Assembly (NCBI GenBank): GCA_015680685.1
Contig: MNCI01026219.1
Coordinates: 862,522-926,521, forward strand
Length of the DNA stretch: 64,000 nucleotides
Direction of reading: 5' to 3'
Origin: Gnetum montanum
Taxonomy: Eukaryota > Streptophyta > Gnetopsida > Gnetales > Gnetaceae
Shown here: piece after piece, positions 1-12,032 of the stretch
Layout of the letters: the number at the start of each line of letters is the position of its first letter
Position numbering within the stretch: position 1 is the stretch's first letter
The notes under the pieces: generated by a model
Databases searched by the model: none
The model's input: only the letters and a program-made list of their open reading frames with translations
What the model was told of the DNA's origin: nothing
Translations under genes and position numbers: made by a program

Positions 1-1910
1 AATATTAGCATTCTAGGTACTCTAAATGGATTCACCACATGTTATTGGAAAAACTTAGCAGCTATTTTTTCTATACAATATTTTATTGCTACTACCTTTG
101 CCCACTTTGTGTGAAAATCCATAATCACAATACTGTATGCTTTTCCATTTAACATCAGTTGAATGAATCCCATGAAATCAATTCTACAAATATCAAAACG
201 TTCTAGTTGCTGTATCCAATGATGTGGTCCTTCATGTCTAGCTATAATTCCTCCATCTCTTTGGTAAAATTCACATGATTAAGCAAAATTATGCACATCT
301 CTAAAGAGAGAAGGCCAAAAGTAGCCTACCATCAATAATGTAGGTGCTATTCTACACCTTGCATAGTGGCCACCACATGGACCTGTATGAACATCTTGTA
401 ACACCCTTTGTTTGTCGTGATTAGGTACACACCATCTAACAAGCCCATATGGACAAGTTTTGTATAGGTTACCATTTATTTCCATGTATTGTTTAGCTTT
501 GTCAAGGAATTTTTCACATTATTTCTTATTTCATTCAATAGGAAGCTCTTGTGTGGTGAGATACATTAAGTACTCTGTAGTCCATGGTTGTTCTATTGAA
601 CTTACAACCTTTGTTGTTCTAGTGAAGAGGTCCTCATCAAGAAATTGGTCTGATAAGGATTTTACTCAGTTGTCTGAATTCCATTTCACCATTAATAAAT
701 GATTAGCAATAACATTTTCTATCCCCTTATTTTATCAATCATTGTGATGTCAACCTCTTGAAGAATCACAAGGCATCTTATCACTCTAGGACTAATCATT
801 GTCTTCTTCATTAAAAGTTGGATGGCATTATGATATGCGTGGACATAGATTTGGTAACTAAGCACATAATGTCTAAATTTTTCAAGTGCATACACCACAA
901 CCATTAGCTCCTTTTCAATTTTCATGTAGTTTAATTATGCTCTAGTGATGCTCCTATTGCAATAGTGTATGTAGTATGGTCTCTTTTGATCATCAAGTTG
1001 TGTCAGTACTGTGCTGAGTGCATAGTTGGAGGCATTAGCCATGATATGAAAAGGCCTTGACCAATCCAAGTTTTCAAGGATTTGTGTGTGAACTAACTTT
1101 TGTTTCAAAGTTTTAAATGCCTTTTCATATGACTCAATCCACTCAAAAGATGACTCCTTCTTTGTGAGTTCTACTAGTGGTTTGGCTATTTTTGAGAAGT
1201 TTTTGATAAATCTTCTGTAGTATCCCATATGGCCCAAAAAGGATCTTACATATTTTACTATTTTTGGCCTTTGAGTGATATTTTGGATGACTTTGATTTT
1301 TTTAGGATCTACCTCTATACCCTTTTGAAATATTTTGTGTCATAGTACTATGCCTTCTTGGACCATGAGATGGCTCTTCTACCAATTGGCCTTTAGATTC
1401 ATTTCAACACATCTTTTAAGTGCTTGCTCCAATTGGTCCAAGGATTGTTGGAATTCATATGTGGAGAAATCATCCATGAAAATGTTAACACCATTGCCTA
1501 TTTTCTTTTGGAAGATGCTTAAAACCTGGTCTCTAAAAGGGTGCTAGCACATTGCACAGACCAAAAAGCAATTTTTTGTAAGGAAATGTTCCCAATGTAT
1601 TACTAAATATGGTTTTCTCTTGGTCCTTTACTACAATGCAGATTTGATTGTATCCATTTTACCCATCCAAAAAACTATAGTAATCATGTCTTGATATTGT
1701 GTGGAGGACTTGATCAACAAAGGACAATGGAAAATGATTGTTAAATGTGGTTGAGTTCAACAACCCGAAGTTTGTGCAAACATGCCATTTGCCTCACTTC
1801 TTTAGAACTATTACCAAAGGGCTTACCCATTCACTATATGCAATTGTATAAATGAATTTTACCTTTAGCAAATTTTTCAATTCTTTCTTGACTACCTCCT
1901 TGAGTTTAGA
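1..1910 (-). pseudogene. pol: Element A pol remnant: RT, RNase H, integrase
   Basis: The reverse transcriptase reads from about 1910 downward, with the finger motif SEWVSPLVIV near 1835-1790, an FLDG-type segment near 1680, and the catalytic FMDDF at about 1480-1466. The connection domain follows, with YYRRFIKNFSKIAKPL near 1225-1180. RNase H is next (NASNYAL near 1045-1025; KELMVVVYALEKFRHYVL near 915-860). The integrase zinc-binding part lies at 485-279 (HTGPCGGHYARCR, then GYFWPSLFRDVH). The start of the integrase core, with DFMGF and DFHTKWAKVVA, lies at about 210-60. Several stop codons and small shifts interrupt it, so no polyprotein is possible. The YxDD box is still FMDD, which fits the F-x-DD variant common in plant gypsy RTs. 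The lineage (Athila-like) is inferred from the RT style and PBS. Confidence 0.88.
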
Positions 1911-2769
1911 ATTAAGTCTTCATTGAGGTTGGCATTTTGGTTTGACTATAAGATCAATGTAGATTTAGTGTTGGCAAATTCATGGATCAATTGCTATGAT
2001 CTCATCATAAGACGACAAAAATGTTGTAGGCCATTTTTTGAGTACTTTTAGTAGTTACCCTTCTTGTTCCTTGTCTAGGTTGGCATTGATAATTATTAGC
2101 TTCTTGTTTCTCAAAAATGTGTATTCTAATGTTACTGGTAGGACCTTCAATTCTGGCAATTTTGGTTCCATTACCTCTAGGATTTCTAAGTATCCCTAAT
2201 CTATTTCTTCCTATTGATTATTCTAAGGGTAAGAGTGTATTTTCCTTAATTGCTCCAAATTATTTATTTCTTCCACATAGGTATTGATGATCTATTCTTC
2301 TAGTTCCATGTACTTATTAGATTGGGTTTCTTTACTGGTGATTAGTCACTAGGTGCCCTCTTGTTTGGTGGCTACTGCATATAGGAAATTTTGCACACAA
2401 CTTATTTCTATGCATTGATTGCATGCCTTAGTCTCCTTTTGTTTAGTGGCCCAAATTATTTGCATGTAATTGCACAATGATTCTTATATGCGATACATGG
2501 ACCCCTTCATCTGTGTATGATTTTGGCTTCATCTTCCTTAGAAATTTCCAAGGATAAATCATGAATTCCAAGCTTAGCATCCATAATGCTAAGCCATGAG
2601 TTTTCCATAATAATTGAAAACTCTCCCTTATTTTTCTACATATGAATTACTAAAAAAATTTTGGGATAGGTCCAGCCACTAATGGTGATAATCATATCAT
2701 CCAACTATTTAAGTGGAATTCTGATTGATTGGTTTGCAAGCTCTAAATGAATGTTACTTTTCTTTATTG

Positions 2770-2860
2770 GTGGAAGGTTCTAGGCTTAGTACATGTCTTG
2801 AGATATTATATTTACTCTAGACATTGAATCTAATAGAGCTTTACATGGTTTTTATCGCAT
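2770..2860 (-). pseudogene. Element A aspartic protease remnant
   Basis: On the minus strand a short stretch reads ALLDSMSRVNIIS, matching the retropepsin active-site region normally written as ALLDSGASVNII. The catalytic Asp is kept but the following Gly is Met, which would inactivate the site. It sits between gag and RT, as expected. The rest of the domain is too decayed to delimit. From 1910 to 2770 the minus strand holds only broken linker-like coding sequence. Confidence 0.6.
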
Positions 2861-3579
2861 TATTTGGAGATAAATCAAGGGACTTCCTAGATTAGTTATT
2901 TTCTATGAAAGAGCCCTTGCCTTGATCTAATGGGATATAGTTTGTGTGAGCATGATAGTTATGACATTTGGACTTGTTGAAGCTAGAATCTTAGTGCATT
3001 GGAAATGACTTGATGTGGATGGGATGGAGTTAGATGTGTTCCCCATCTATTAAGTCTTCTCTAGGCTCGTTCTAAAGAATATTTTTTTCTTGGATTAAGA
3101 CTCATAAGTAACCTTCCTCTCATGTGTATTAATTACCCTTGTAGCAATTTTTAGTTGAGGTTGTGATGGCAAGCTCCCCTACATAATAGGCGATGGCACT
3201 GGTGGCATAGGACTAAAACATTAAGTAGTAGGTCTACCTATTGGTTCATGTATGTACAAGTTAGAAGTAGTCCTTGGCAGCATTGATCTATGGTATTCTA
3301 CTAAATAGTACTATGGGGTTTGAACATTTTCATGAATAGGAAAGGCTAGATGATGGACATAGTATCCATAAGGATCAAGTTATCAATATGGATATTATTG
3401 GTGTGATGGTGGCATGGTCCATGATTGTGGTTGCTACCACTGCTGATGGTAGTACTCCTACAGCTATGGTAAGGCTCTACTAGGATAGTACATTAGTTGA
3501 TATTATCATCTATAGTTACCTTAAGGATAAGGTAATCATTTGGGAATTTTCTTTCAAAAAAATTATGGGTTAAGTGTGT

Positions 3580-5450
3580 ATGCCCTAGTTTCTTGTAGAT
3601 GTGCCATGACTAGACAACATCACTTAGGATGTTCATGTTGGCACACAACGCAACCATAATCATCTATGGAGCTAGTAGCTAACCAGCTACTGAAGAAACT
3701 TTACCCTTTTGTCCAAATTCATTTTCTTCTTTTTATCTCTACCTTAGTTGAGCACTTGTTCTACTTTCCTCTTCATAATAATCTTTAGTGCTATTGTACA
3801 TTATTCCTCTACCAAATCCCACATTTTTTCTACCTCTGCTGCTATATTGACAACAAATTTTTGAATCAGTAGAATCTATTTCCTAATAACTTGGTCGAAG
3901 GTTTCTTCATATTTGGTATCAGACACCCATGCATCTCTTTTTCTGAGTCATGCATTCCCTTTTTCTAACTTCTTCTTCTTCTTTTTCCACTTGATCAATG
4001 AATATTTAAATCCAATGGATAGTTAATTTTGATAGTCTTCCTTGGGCATAAACCCCAAGAGTCTTTGTTATTTTTCTTCCTAGCCCATCTATAATGTTCA
4101 TTAGTTATTCCTTTGATGAAAATCCATGGTGTGGGAATCTTTGTAATGGTGAATAATATCTATCCATTTCTACATCAAAGGTCTCATGAGTCACTTATTT
4201 TCAATTCTAGATTTTATTTCTTAGGTTTGACACTCAAGACTATGTTTGATATTTGTCATTGAAAATTTCAAGCATGATACTCTAGTGTCTAATGGATTTA
4301 GGTTCTAGGGACCTATACTAGCTTTCTACTTCCTTTTTAAGTGTTCTAGGAAATACCCATAATTTTTTCCAATCACTCTCTATGTTTTGAAGGACACATG
4401 CATCATGGAATGCTTGAAGGTGATGCTAAGGATCAGTGTTGTAACCTGCTTCGAATCAAGGCATGTTATTCATATCTAGCCATTTAATTTAGCTATCTCT
4501 CATGTGCCTGGTTCGTATGTAGGCTACCTCTTGAATGTTGATCATGTTCTAGGTTGCCATAAGTGGTTCATCATGATCAGGTTTGTGGGGTCTATGGTAG
4601 TGGTGACCCATTCTATGTTTGTGCCTCTCTTAATCCTCTTTTCTCTCTTTGTTCCTCCTTTTTCATACTCATCTTCTAAATAAAAATACCTTGAGTATTG
4701 GTCATGATGACCATGAACTCTTCTTTTTTCCCTTTCAAAGTCTTGGTACTTTTATTATCTCTTATCATAGTCCTTTGATGATCATGATGAAGTAGAAGAG
4801 GTAGTAGGAGAATGGTGATGGTTGGTTCTCCTTTCATGAATCTTTTGAGTTTCCTTATAAGACTTAGCAGAATCCCTTGGCCTAGAGTCCTGCTTGCATC
4901 TTGAATCAGTAGCCTCCCCTTTATGTGTCTCTACCAAAGTAGAGTGAGCTTTGGAAAGTTCTTCTAATATAATGATAGATATCTTTGATGGCTCCTCATG
5001 GTTTTGGTGGAGTTGTTCTAAAATGAACTAATCAGCATCAAGCTCTTCTATGACAAAAAATATGTTGGATTACTTCCCTTTGGTATGAACATGCTTGACT
5101 TTCATAGTAGCATCTCTTTTTATTTTTTCCCTTGTAGGTTTATAGGGTTTGATCATGTGTTAAGTCACATGATACCCTTCTTGAATCTAGTCCATGTGCA
5201 TTCCTCTTAAAGCAATTTGTAGCATGTTTACTGCTGAATGTTTGGGAGGTAGAACTATGTTGCCTTGCATATCTCTCCACCTCATTTGCTTGTCCTCATG
5301 GAATATGAAGGTGAAATATAGATGTTATGGATCAATGTGAGCATAAGTAATATGTTTCTACATTGGCATTTCTTATGCTTCCTCATCAGTAATTTTGTCA
5401 CTACTCCTTATTCTCTTGGAAGGTGATAGTTGATCATTATATGAAGCCAT
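3580..5450 (-). pseudogene. gag: Element A gag remnant
   Basis: A reading frame can be followed from an ATG at 5450 (MASYNDQLSPSKR). It passes a segment reading FTFIFHEDKQMRWRDMQGNI at about 5310-5250, which also occurs in the gag of element I (63101). Further on, at about 4430-4050, is a retrotransposon-gag capsid domain (HLQAFHDACVLQNIESDW, FNDKYQT, GVYAQGRLSKL), homologous to the element B capsid. Near 3650-3610 is a CxxCxxxHPKxxC knuckle that matches the element B knuckle. Many of its stops are one C-to-T change from Gln or Arg codons. From 2860 to 3580 the minus strand shows a low-complexity proline/histidine/tyrosine-rich tail but no clear domain. Confidence 0.75.
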
Positions 5451-5569
5451 GTTATTGTTTCTTGATGGTTCATGTTAAGCATGTTTTATATTAAGGTTAT
5501 AAATATTAGAGTTAGGTTTTGATACAATGATCTTTGGAAAATTAATTACTTAGTATAACATTGACTTAT

Positions 5570-5586
5570 CCCTAGCAACGACACCA
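5570..5586 (-). other. Primer binding site of element A
   Basis: Minus strand TGGTGTCGTTGCTAGGG, one base from the LTR end. It differs by three transitions from the element B site (TGGCGTCGTTGCCAGGG). Both resemble the tRNA-Asp-type PBS of Athila-like elements; the tRNA identity comes from memory of the family. Confidence 0.75.
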
Positions 5587-5587
5587 A

Positions 5588-6385
5588 TGATTAGTGATGG
5601 AGTATCAAACACCCAACCATACAAAATACAAGTGTTTGCATGAAATCCTAGTTGAACTCTATAGATAAGGTAATGTGATTATACTAGTAATTAGTTAGCA
5701 TTCATGATCATTGTCCTTCTACATAAGTTAGTAAAGTTAGTGCATATGGTTTAACTCATGGTGAGATATATGATATTGATGTTGTGTTGGCCATTAAGCT
5801 CCTTGTAAACATGAAGTGAAAGTAAGGGTTTCTAAATCAAAGTAATAGTAAAAAAAATCTAAACTAGCCTATGTAATGAGTAGGCAATCTTGACCTTTTG
5901 GTCACACCTTGGACTTTGTGCAACTACTACTAGGATTGCCATGTACCTCACTATCGGGTGTACCAAGTGATAGTACTATTGGGTTACCAAGTAGTTACAC
6001 TTATGTGCTCAAGATTAGTCATACTCATTACATTAAATGAAATTAAAAGTAATTTATAATAAATTGTAAACATTTATTATGAAAATAGTTAAATAGTAAA
6101 CTAACCGGAAATAAAAAAAATTAAGTGTTGTTGCAATGATGTAGAGTAATCTCAATCTTTATTATCGATCATGCAATGCATCCAAGTACATCACACTCTA
6201 ATAAATATTCTATTTAATTATAAAACATCACACTATGGGCACACATTTCTAGGTACTAAATTCAAGAAAATAAATTGAAAGAGTTTTGTTACTAAGCTAT
6301 CAAATCTATTGTGGATCCATGCATGCAAGAGTTTCTTAAATAGGATTTACAAAGATGGCTCATTTAATATTATTTAGAAGGGTTA
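5588..6385 (-). repeat. LTR of element A (5' LTR of the minus-strand element)
   Basis: It starts on the plus strand with TGATTAGTGATGGAGTATC, the same terminus as the element B LTR (TGATGAGTGATGAGG). It shares the internal short repeats of the type CACTGGGTTACCAAG (about 5930-6000), the AATCTCAATCTTTATTATCG polyadenylation-region block (about 6148-6168), and a TATA-like CCTATTTAAG on the minus strand near 6340. The distal end has no clear terminal CA, so the boundary is approximate. Confidence 0.7.
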
Positions 6386-6389
6386 GTGA

Positions 6390-7285
6390 TGCTTCTCATT
6401 TATTGTTTAGGATGTTGTGAAATTTAATGAAATTTCATTAAATATTATAAATGATAGAAATGTTAAGTTTACTAGTCATTTTTGGAGATTACTTTGAAAC
6501 TTTTTGGGATCAAAGTTATCATTTTCTATAGCCTATCATACCTAAATTGATCAAAAGAGTGAAGTGGTAAATAAATATTTATGAAAGATATTGATATCTA
6601 TATGTGATGATTGACCACAAAAATGGAAGAATATGTTGGCTCATGTTCAATTTTTCTATTACAATGCTGTTCATACTAGTATTGATAAAAGTTGTTTTGT
6701 TGTAAACTAGGAATTTTTACTAAAGATGGTAGATGAATTAAAGAAATTCAATGATTGTGCCTCTTTGAGTTTTAATTTCATTGAGAAATTTAAGTAATTG
6801 TGTAAATAAGTCAAGTTTCAGTTGGAGAAGAAAATCAAGAAAGTGGTTTTTAAGGCTAACAAAGGTAAGAGAAAGATTGAATTTTATATTGATGATTATG
6901 TTTTTGATCCATTTGCATAAAAAATGACAAAGAAAAGTGCATTTCTATAAGCTCAAGTCTAAGAGAATTTTTTCATTTAGAATTAATTCTAAGATTAATC
7001 CACATGTTTATGAGATTAATTTTCCTAATGATCTTTCTATTTCTTGTGTTTTTAATGTTTTATATTTGAGTTCATACCATCAAAAGTTTATTACATTAGA
7101 CTTAGAGAATATTCTTAAAGTTCTCAAGGATATAATTAAGGGCCAAACTCCATTGAAGTCATCAATATATCTAATTATTTTACAAGCAAGAATGGTAAGA
7201 AGATGCATAAGTACATGATTCATTGGAGTGATAATGGTATAAATAATATCATATGGGTTCATTACAACAATTTGGATTTATGAGG
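6390..7285 (+). pseudogene. Chromovirus integrase C-terminal half with chromodomain-like tail
   Basis: Plus-strand frames read the second half of a gypsy integrase: a core segment IINDRNVKFTSHFWRLL near 6445-6495, HTxIDQKSEVVNKYL near 6540-6580, then WKNMLAHVQFFYYNAVHTS. After a shift comes the GPF-like end MHFYKLKSKRI..., INPHVYEINFPNDL and FNVLYLSSYH (6937-7080). A short tail reading HKYMIHWSDNGINNIIWVHY (about 7206-7262) resembles the W-x-G...W core of a chromodomain. There are several stops and at least two frame changes. The N-terminal part would lie beyond the insertion of element A. Confidence 0.72.
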
Positions 7286-7289
7286 GCTT

Positions 7290-8315
7290 GATGTTAAACC
7301 AAGTGTATTACATAATTAACAAAAGTGTCTTTTTAAGATTGAGGAAGATGAGGACATAAACCCATTCCTTGAGGTAATTCTTTTCCTTAAAATATTCCAA
7401 GAGTAGTAGGAATTATTTTTTCTTATTTGGTTCTTTCTGTGGAGTGATTTGCATTATTTTTTAAATATGGATAGGTAATTACAAATGTTTTGTGAGTTGT
7501 AGTCAAGTTGCAATCATAATCTTTTGTAGTAAGTTGTTTTTTTTTAAAAAAAAAAACTTTAAGTGGTTCAAAGAATTATGAGGATGTCCAAGTTGTATGG
7601 GGATAGGGTATTAAAGTTTTTATGCATATTGGCATCATAGTTAGTATATAAATAGTGATCAAAATCTTTGATTTTTACCAATGTGATAGGATATGAGTCA
7701 TAGTCTAGTGGTAAGATGGTTGCTATAAGAAAGCTATGAGTTGTAGTTATTCATAGTCTTATTAAAATAATTTTATTGAAAATGGAATTATTTTTGAAGA
7801 CATATAATGATTAGGGAAGAACAAGGGATACTTAAAAAAGATATAAAATACCAAAATAACTTAAGAGAATAAGCCTAATATTAGTATAATTCTATTTATG
7901 ATCAAAAAGCTTGCCTAAGAGTTAGAGTGAAGTTTACTTGAGCATTACAAGTGATTGATCATACTTTGATGGCCAAGCTTATATGGTAAGAGTATTTGAG
8001 GGTTTAATTGATAGATTGTTTATTCTTGAAAGTTTGTTTGCTTCCCTTGCACATTCTATTCCATTTCATTTATGTAAGAATAGAATTTTCATTCCCTTTT
8101 CTTCTTCAATTTGGTATTTTTTAGGATCTTTGAAACATAAGTGATCTTGGATTATGAAATTCAAGGGAGCTTTTCATCAATGTTTCTTGTTGATCTTTGG
8201 CATGTTTATGTGACTTAAAGGGTTGTTATGATTGATTTTTTAGTATTTTTTGATTAAAAATCTTATAATCCATTATTTTCGATGCTTTGGCATTAATTTT
8301 ACCTAGAAGAAAAAG
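7290..8315 (+). repeat. Chromovirus LTR (shared between two element bodies), approximate
   Basis: The stretch lies between an integrase/chromodomain end on the left and a PBS plus gag on the right, all plus strand. By position it is an LTR serving as 3' LTR of the left body and 5' LTR of the right one. Its exact TG...CA ends are not identifiable. A tRNA-like snippet near 7690 (TAGTCTAGTGGTAAGATGG) is too weak to call a SINE. No ORF is present. Confidence 0.5.
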
Positions 8316-8330
8316 TGGTATAAGATTAGA
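8316..8330 (+). other. Primer binding site, initiator-Met-tRNA type (decayed)
   Basis: TGGTATAAGATTAGA resembles the usual TGGTATCAGAGC site of plant chromoviruses and copia elements. It lies about 1 kb upstream of a gag ATG on the same strand. Confidence 0.55.
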
Positions 8331-9309
8331 GACTTGGTGCAAGAACACCTATTTTGACCCCCTTTTTCATTCCTATAAGTGGATGATTGTAGGTCTGGGA
8401 AGCTAGAAAGCCATTTTGGTGACCTAGGAGATGTTTAGACTAATAGCTAGAATGTGATAAGAGACATCCCAAGTGCCTAGGAGACATCTTGTCTAAGAAA
8501 AGATTTCTTATTCTAGTCAAAGACTTCTCTAGGGAGACATTTGTTTTAGACAAGAGATATCTCTGGGGAGATGTCTAGCTTTAGGAGTAGACATCTTTTC
8601 TAAATAGGAGATGTTTTGCCATGCAAAGAAATATCCTATCTAAGAATCAGAGTTGATAAGAAGACATCTTGCCAAGCCTGTAGATGTCCTATATGATTAA
8701 GGAAAGTTTTATGATGACAATTCCAACTTGGAAAGAAATGGTATAGATGAGAACAAGATTCAAAATAGTTAAGAATCTCCAAGTTCATCATGAAGAAGTT
8801 TTTTCTAGGGTTCTTATCTTGTAATTGATAAATATTATTTCATATTTTTATGTTTGACATAGGAATGAGAGTGGCATGAGAGTTATGAGAGAGATTGTAT
8901 GATAATTGTATGCATTTATATGATTAATTGAATGTGTTCTGGTCATTATGAATCTTTTGTAAGTTTCAATCTTAGTCGTATGTGTAGAAGAGATCTAGTT
9001 TGATTATGCCTTGCATTGAGATCAATTATTTTATAGTTGTAGAGCCTCATGATCTATAATATTTTGAGTTTGTGAGTGTTGCTATCTTTTGGAATTATGG
9101 TTTTGTTGTAATTATAATCTTCTATTAAATTAATAGAAGGTAACTAGTTTTCTTATTTTCTAGCAATTGAATTATCTTTATATATTCTAGATTTGGTGTG
9201 ATTTTAAAGGATTAAAATAAATTTAAGTGACTTTGGTCCAAGTATTAGTATTAGAGTGTTAGGTTTATTATTATTAGAATTTAGTTATGGATTTTTATAT
9301 CTATTTCAA
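8331..9309 (+). other. Untranslated leader of chromovirus E
   Basis: There is no coding signal. Between about 8420 and 8700 the words AGATGTC and GACATCT (reverse complements) recur many times, giving potential for repeated stem-loops in the transcript leader. The rest is AT-rich and featureless. Confidence 0.4.
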
Positions 9310-10560
9310 ATGACTCCTAGGAAGAAATAGGTTCAACCCCTGAATTGAGACATGAAGAACATTAGATATGGCTTTCAACTAATGGTTAAATGATAGGATA
9401 ATATTTCCATGGTAGATAGGAATGTAGATCCCAACCATATTTATGCTTATGATTAAAATGAACATTCTTGCATGAATTACAATGAAGAAGTTTCTTAGCC
9501 TAGTGGAGGGGAAATAAATAAGAAGGAAGAACATTCAAGATATGAGAGTGTGGAAACCCATCAACCTAGGATTTAGGGGGAGGAAATTCAAATTATCATG
9601 TTAGAGTTCTAAGAGCTTCATCTATGGAATCTAATACTTCATATGATAGGCATGATAATGAAGATAAAGCAAATCTTTCTAGAGTGTTCCATGATGTAAA
9701 TGATACCAATTCTCTTGCAAGTTAGTTAAATATACTTGATAAGTATTTTGAGTTAGAAGAGATGCCAAATCAATTGAGGATACCAATAGATAGATCTAGA
9801 TTAGAATATTTGACTTCAACTTAGTGAAAAAAAGAGTCTCAAAGTTATGAGAGGAAAAATGGTAAATTTATTAGGGATTGTAATATGATGAAATATAGGT
9901 TGAGATGAAAATCTAAATAAAATTGGCAAAGACAAGAAAATTACGAAGTTAAAATCCCTTAGGAAAGGCAAAAAAAATGTTAAGGAGTTTTACATTGGAT
10001 TTTGTTAACTATTCCATCAAGTTAAGGTAAACTAGAAGGAATATGAATAAGCTTAAATCCTTCTTGGAGGAGTCAAAATGAAGTATTAGAAAGATTTATC
10101 ATTCTATGAGCCATGAAATTTTTAGGATGCTTATGATTTGGTACTTAATATAGAAAAGAAGCTTCATGAATTTGGAAGTAAAACATAAACAAGATTTAAA
10201 GGAGAAGGACAAGAGATCCAATTCAAGAGATCCAAGTCAAAATCTAAAGAGAAAGATAGTAGCCATGAAAAGAAGCAAGAGGAAGGCTATTAGAATGGAA
10301 AGGCCATGACAAAACAAGTTAATGAAGGCTAGGATTAAGGCAACAACTCATCCAAGATTCAATGCTTCAAATCTAAAGATTGAAGACATGAATAATGGAA
10401 ATATCCACCTTACATGATAGCCAAAGGTAATGATGTACAAACCATATAAGTAGAGGAGACATCAAGCCAAGTTATTCAAAGAGGTAATTCTAATACTTCC
10501 AAAATTGAGAAAATTTTTGAGTTGAATTCTTGTGAATTTATAAAAAATATAAATAGAGGA
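9310..10560 (+). pseudogene. gag: Chromovirus E gag remnant
   Basis: It begins at an ATG (MTPRKK) and can be followed with many stops and frame changes. Near 10363-10405 is a zinc-knuckle vestige whose pattern is CFKSKD, stop, RHE, stop, WKYP. Compared with the canonical CxxCxxxGHxxxxC layout, the second and last cysteines are replaced by Ser and Tyr. Lys/Ser-rich sequence precedes it, as is usual for nucleocapsids. Gag would package the element RNA; this copy cannot encode a product. Confidence 0.6.
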
Positions 10561-11105
10561 TATCATCCATCAAGAAATTTATTATTTGAGATTACGACTA
10601 GATGTTTGCATTTTTGTAAATGAATTCATATTTCGACTAATGTGGGAGTCCAAGAAAATTTTATTTCTTCTAGGGTAGTTGCTAGACTGGGTTTAGTAAG
10701 AAATCATCATCTTATACCCTATAAGGTACATTGATTATCAAGAGGCTTCTCTTAAGATATGAGAGAGCAATGTAACTTAAAATTTGAAATTAGGAGCTAT
10801 CATGATGTTTTAACATGTGATGTACTACCAATTGATTATGCTAATGTAATGCTTGGAAGGCTTTTGAATTTAGATAATGGTGCTTAATTTGATAAAGAAA
10901 TGTGTGGAGTGTAGCAAGACCATATGGAATACATGAGTTGATTCCTATGATAGTTGAAAAATTAAAGTAGCAAAGCTCACTTAATGATTTCTTAATTCTC
11001 ATAGGGGAGGGGGAATATATTATGGTACATGATTAGGTTGGATTTTGTTTCTTGGTTGTATCAACGTTTGCTTCTAACCATGATGTTGTGTAGGTATACC
11101 TTTGA
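10560..11105 (+). pseudogene. Chromovirus E protease and pol linker (interrupted by element B)
   Basis: The frame reads VQENFISSRVVARLGL at about 10650-10695 and LTCDVLPIDYANVMLGRLL at about 10810-10866. These match the protease-like region of plant chromoviruses (the part ending in LLGRPW-type sequence). The linker then leads toward RT and is cut at 11105 by the insertion of element B. It resumes at 19530 after one copy of the target duplication. Confidence 0.65.
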
Positions 11106-11110
11106 ATAGG
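11106..11110. repeat. Target site duplication ATAGG (left copy) of element B
   Basis: ATAGG directly precedes the LTR start TGATGAG. The same five bases follow the other LTR at 19525-19529. Removing one copy plus B rejoins the chromovirus pol sequence. Confidence 0.92.
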
Positions 11111-12020
11111 TGATGAGTGGCAAGGTACCCCTACACTCAACCATATGAAATGAGCATCGTACACACGATCTGGTTGAACTCCTTAGATGGACTAGTTGTG
11201 GCATCTAGATAGTTAGCCTTAGGTCGTAGTTCGCTGTCTTTCCACCTAGACTAGTATTGCATATGTCACGTATGGTTTATTCTAGATGAGGTGTATGATG
11301 TGTTTCCTAATCTACACTACTCCTGAAGGTAGTGGAAAATAATATGAACTAATCTAAGCTAGGAGGAAAAGGGTAAGAAAATCTAATCTAGCTTAAGTGC
11401 GATGAGCAACTGATTCCTTGATCAACCGTACACATCTTGGACCTCATGCATGACTACCACTGGGACTACTAAGCATAGATCCTAGGTATGCCACTAGGAT
11501 TACCAAGCATAGATCCCAATTATGCCACTGGGTTACCAAGTGTATATCCTAGCTACATCACTGGGCTACTAAGCAGTCACACTTAAATGCTCGTAATCAA
11601 GTCGTACTCGTTCCGCATTCTAGGAGTTTAAGGGTGAGAGAGAGAAAATAGTAAATAAAATTAAATAAATAATAGATAAATAAATGACAAAGTGAATGCT
11701 GCAATGATGAAGTAATCTCGATCTTTATTGTCGGTCATGTGCATGTCCAAGTATGGCACACTTGAATAAAGACACCGTACAATTACATTCACCACACTAC
11801 GGGCAGACACGTGAAAAAATCTAACTCTGGAGGGATCAAACTGCCAAAGCTATCATACCCCCAAACTGGGATGGGAAATGAGGGGAGTGCTGCCTCTTAT
11901 TTATAGCTATGTTAGTGGACTACGGTATCATGTATGCGATATCATAGGGAAGACACGATATGTCAGCAGACGCGATATTGCGTACGCGATATCGTGGCCT
12001 ATGCGAACCGCGTCTCATCA
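11111..12020 (-). repeat. 3' LTR of element B (left copy)
   Basis: It runs TGATGAGTGG to CGTCTCATCA. It contains three to four imperfect 33-35-bp tandem units at about 11447-11580 (each with CACTGGG...ACCAAGCATAGATC). A polyadenylation-type AATAAAGATCGAGATTAC lies on the minus strand near 11715-11732, and a TATA box (minus TATAAATAAG) at 11896-11905. The U3 region (about 11920-12000) has palindromic modules such as GCGATATTGCGTACGCGATATC-like words. It is 32 bp shorter than the other LTR, mostly because it has fewer U3 modules. Confidence 0.93.
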
Positions 12021-12032
12021 TACCCCCACGAC
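12021..12032 (-). other. Polypurine tract of element B
   Basis: The minus strand reads GTCGTGGGGGTA directly upstream of the 3' LTR start TGATGAG. This fits a plus-strand primer site and fixes the element orientation. Confidence 0.8.

Larger units (their letters stand above)
1..6385 (-). mobile_element. Element A: Ty3/gypsy LTR retrotransposon, minus strand, truncated by window edge
   Basis: Read on the minus strand from high to low coordinates, the order is LTR (from 5588), PBS, gag, protease, RT, RNase H, integrase. This is the normal gypsy order (integrase last). The second LTR lies outside the window. All coding parts carry many stops and some frame changes, so it is an old, dead copy. 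The PBS resembles the tRNA-Asp-type site known from Athila-lineage elements. Its LTR and gag are related to those of elements B and I, so A shows what an autonomous relative of the pol-less element B may look like. The inner boundary near 6385 is approximate, because the neighbouring chromovirus integrase can be read from about 6400. Confidence 0.85.
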
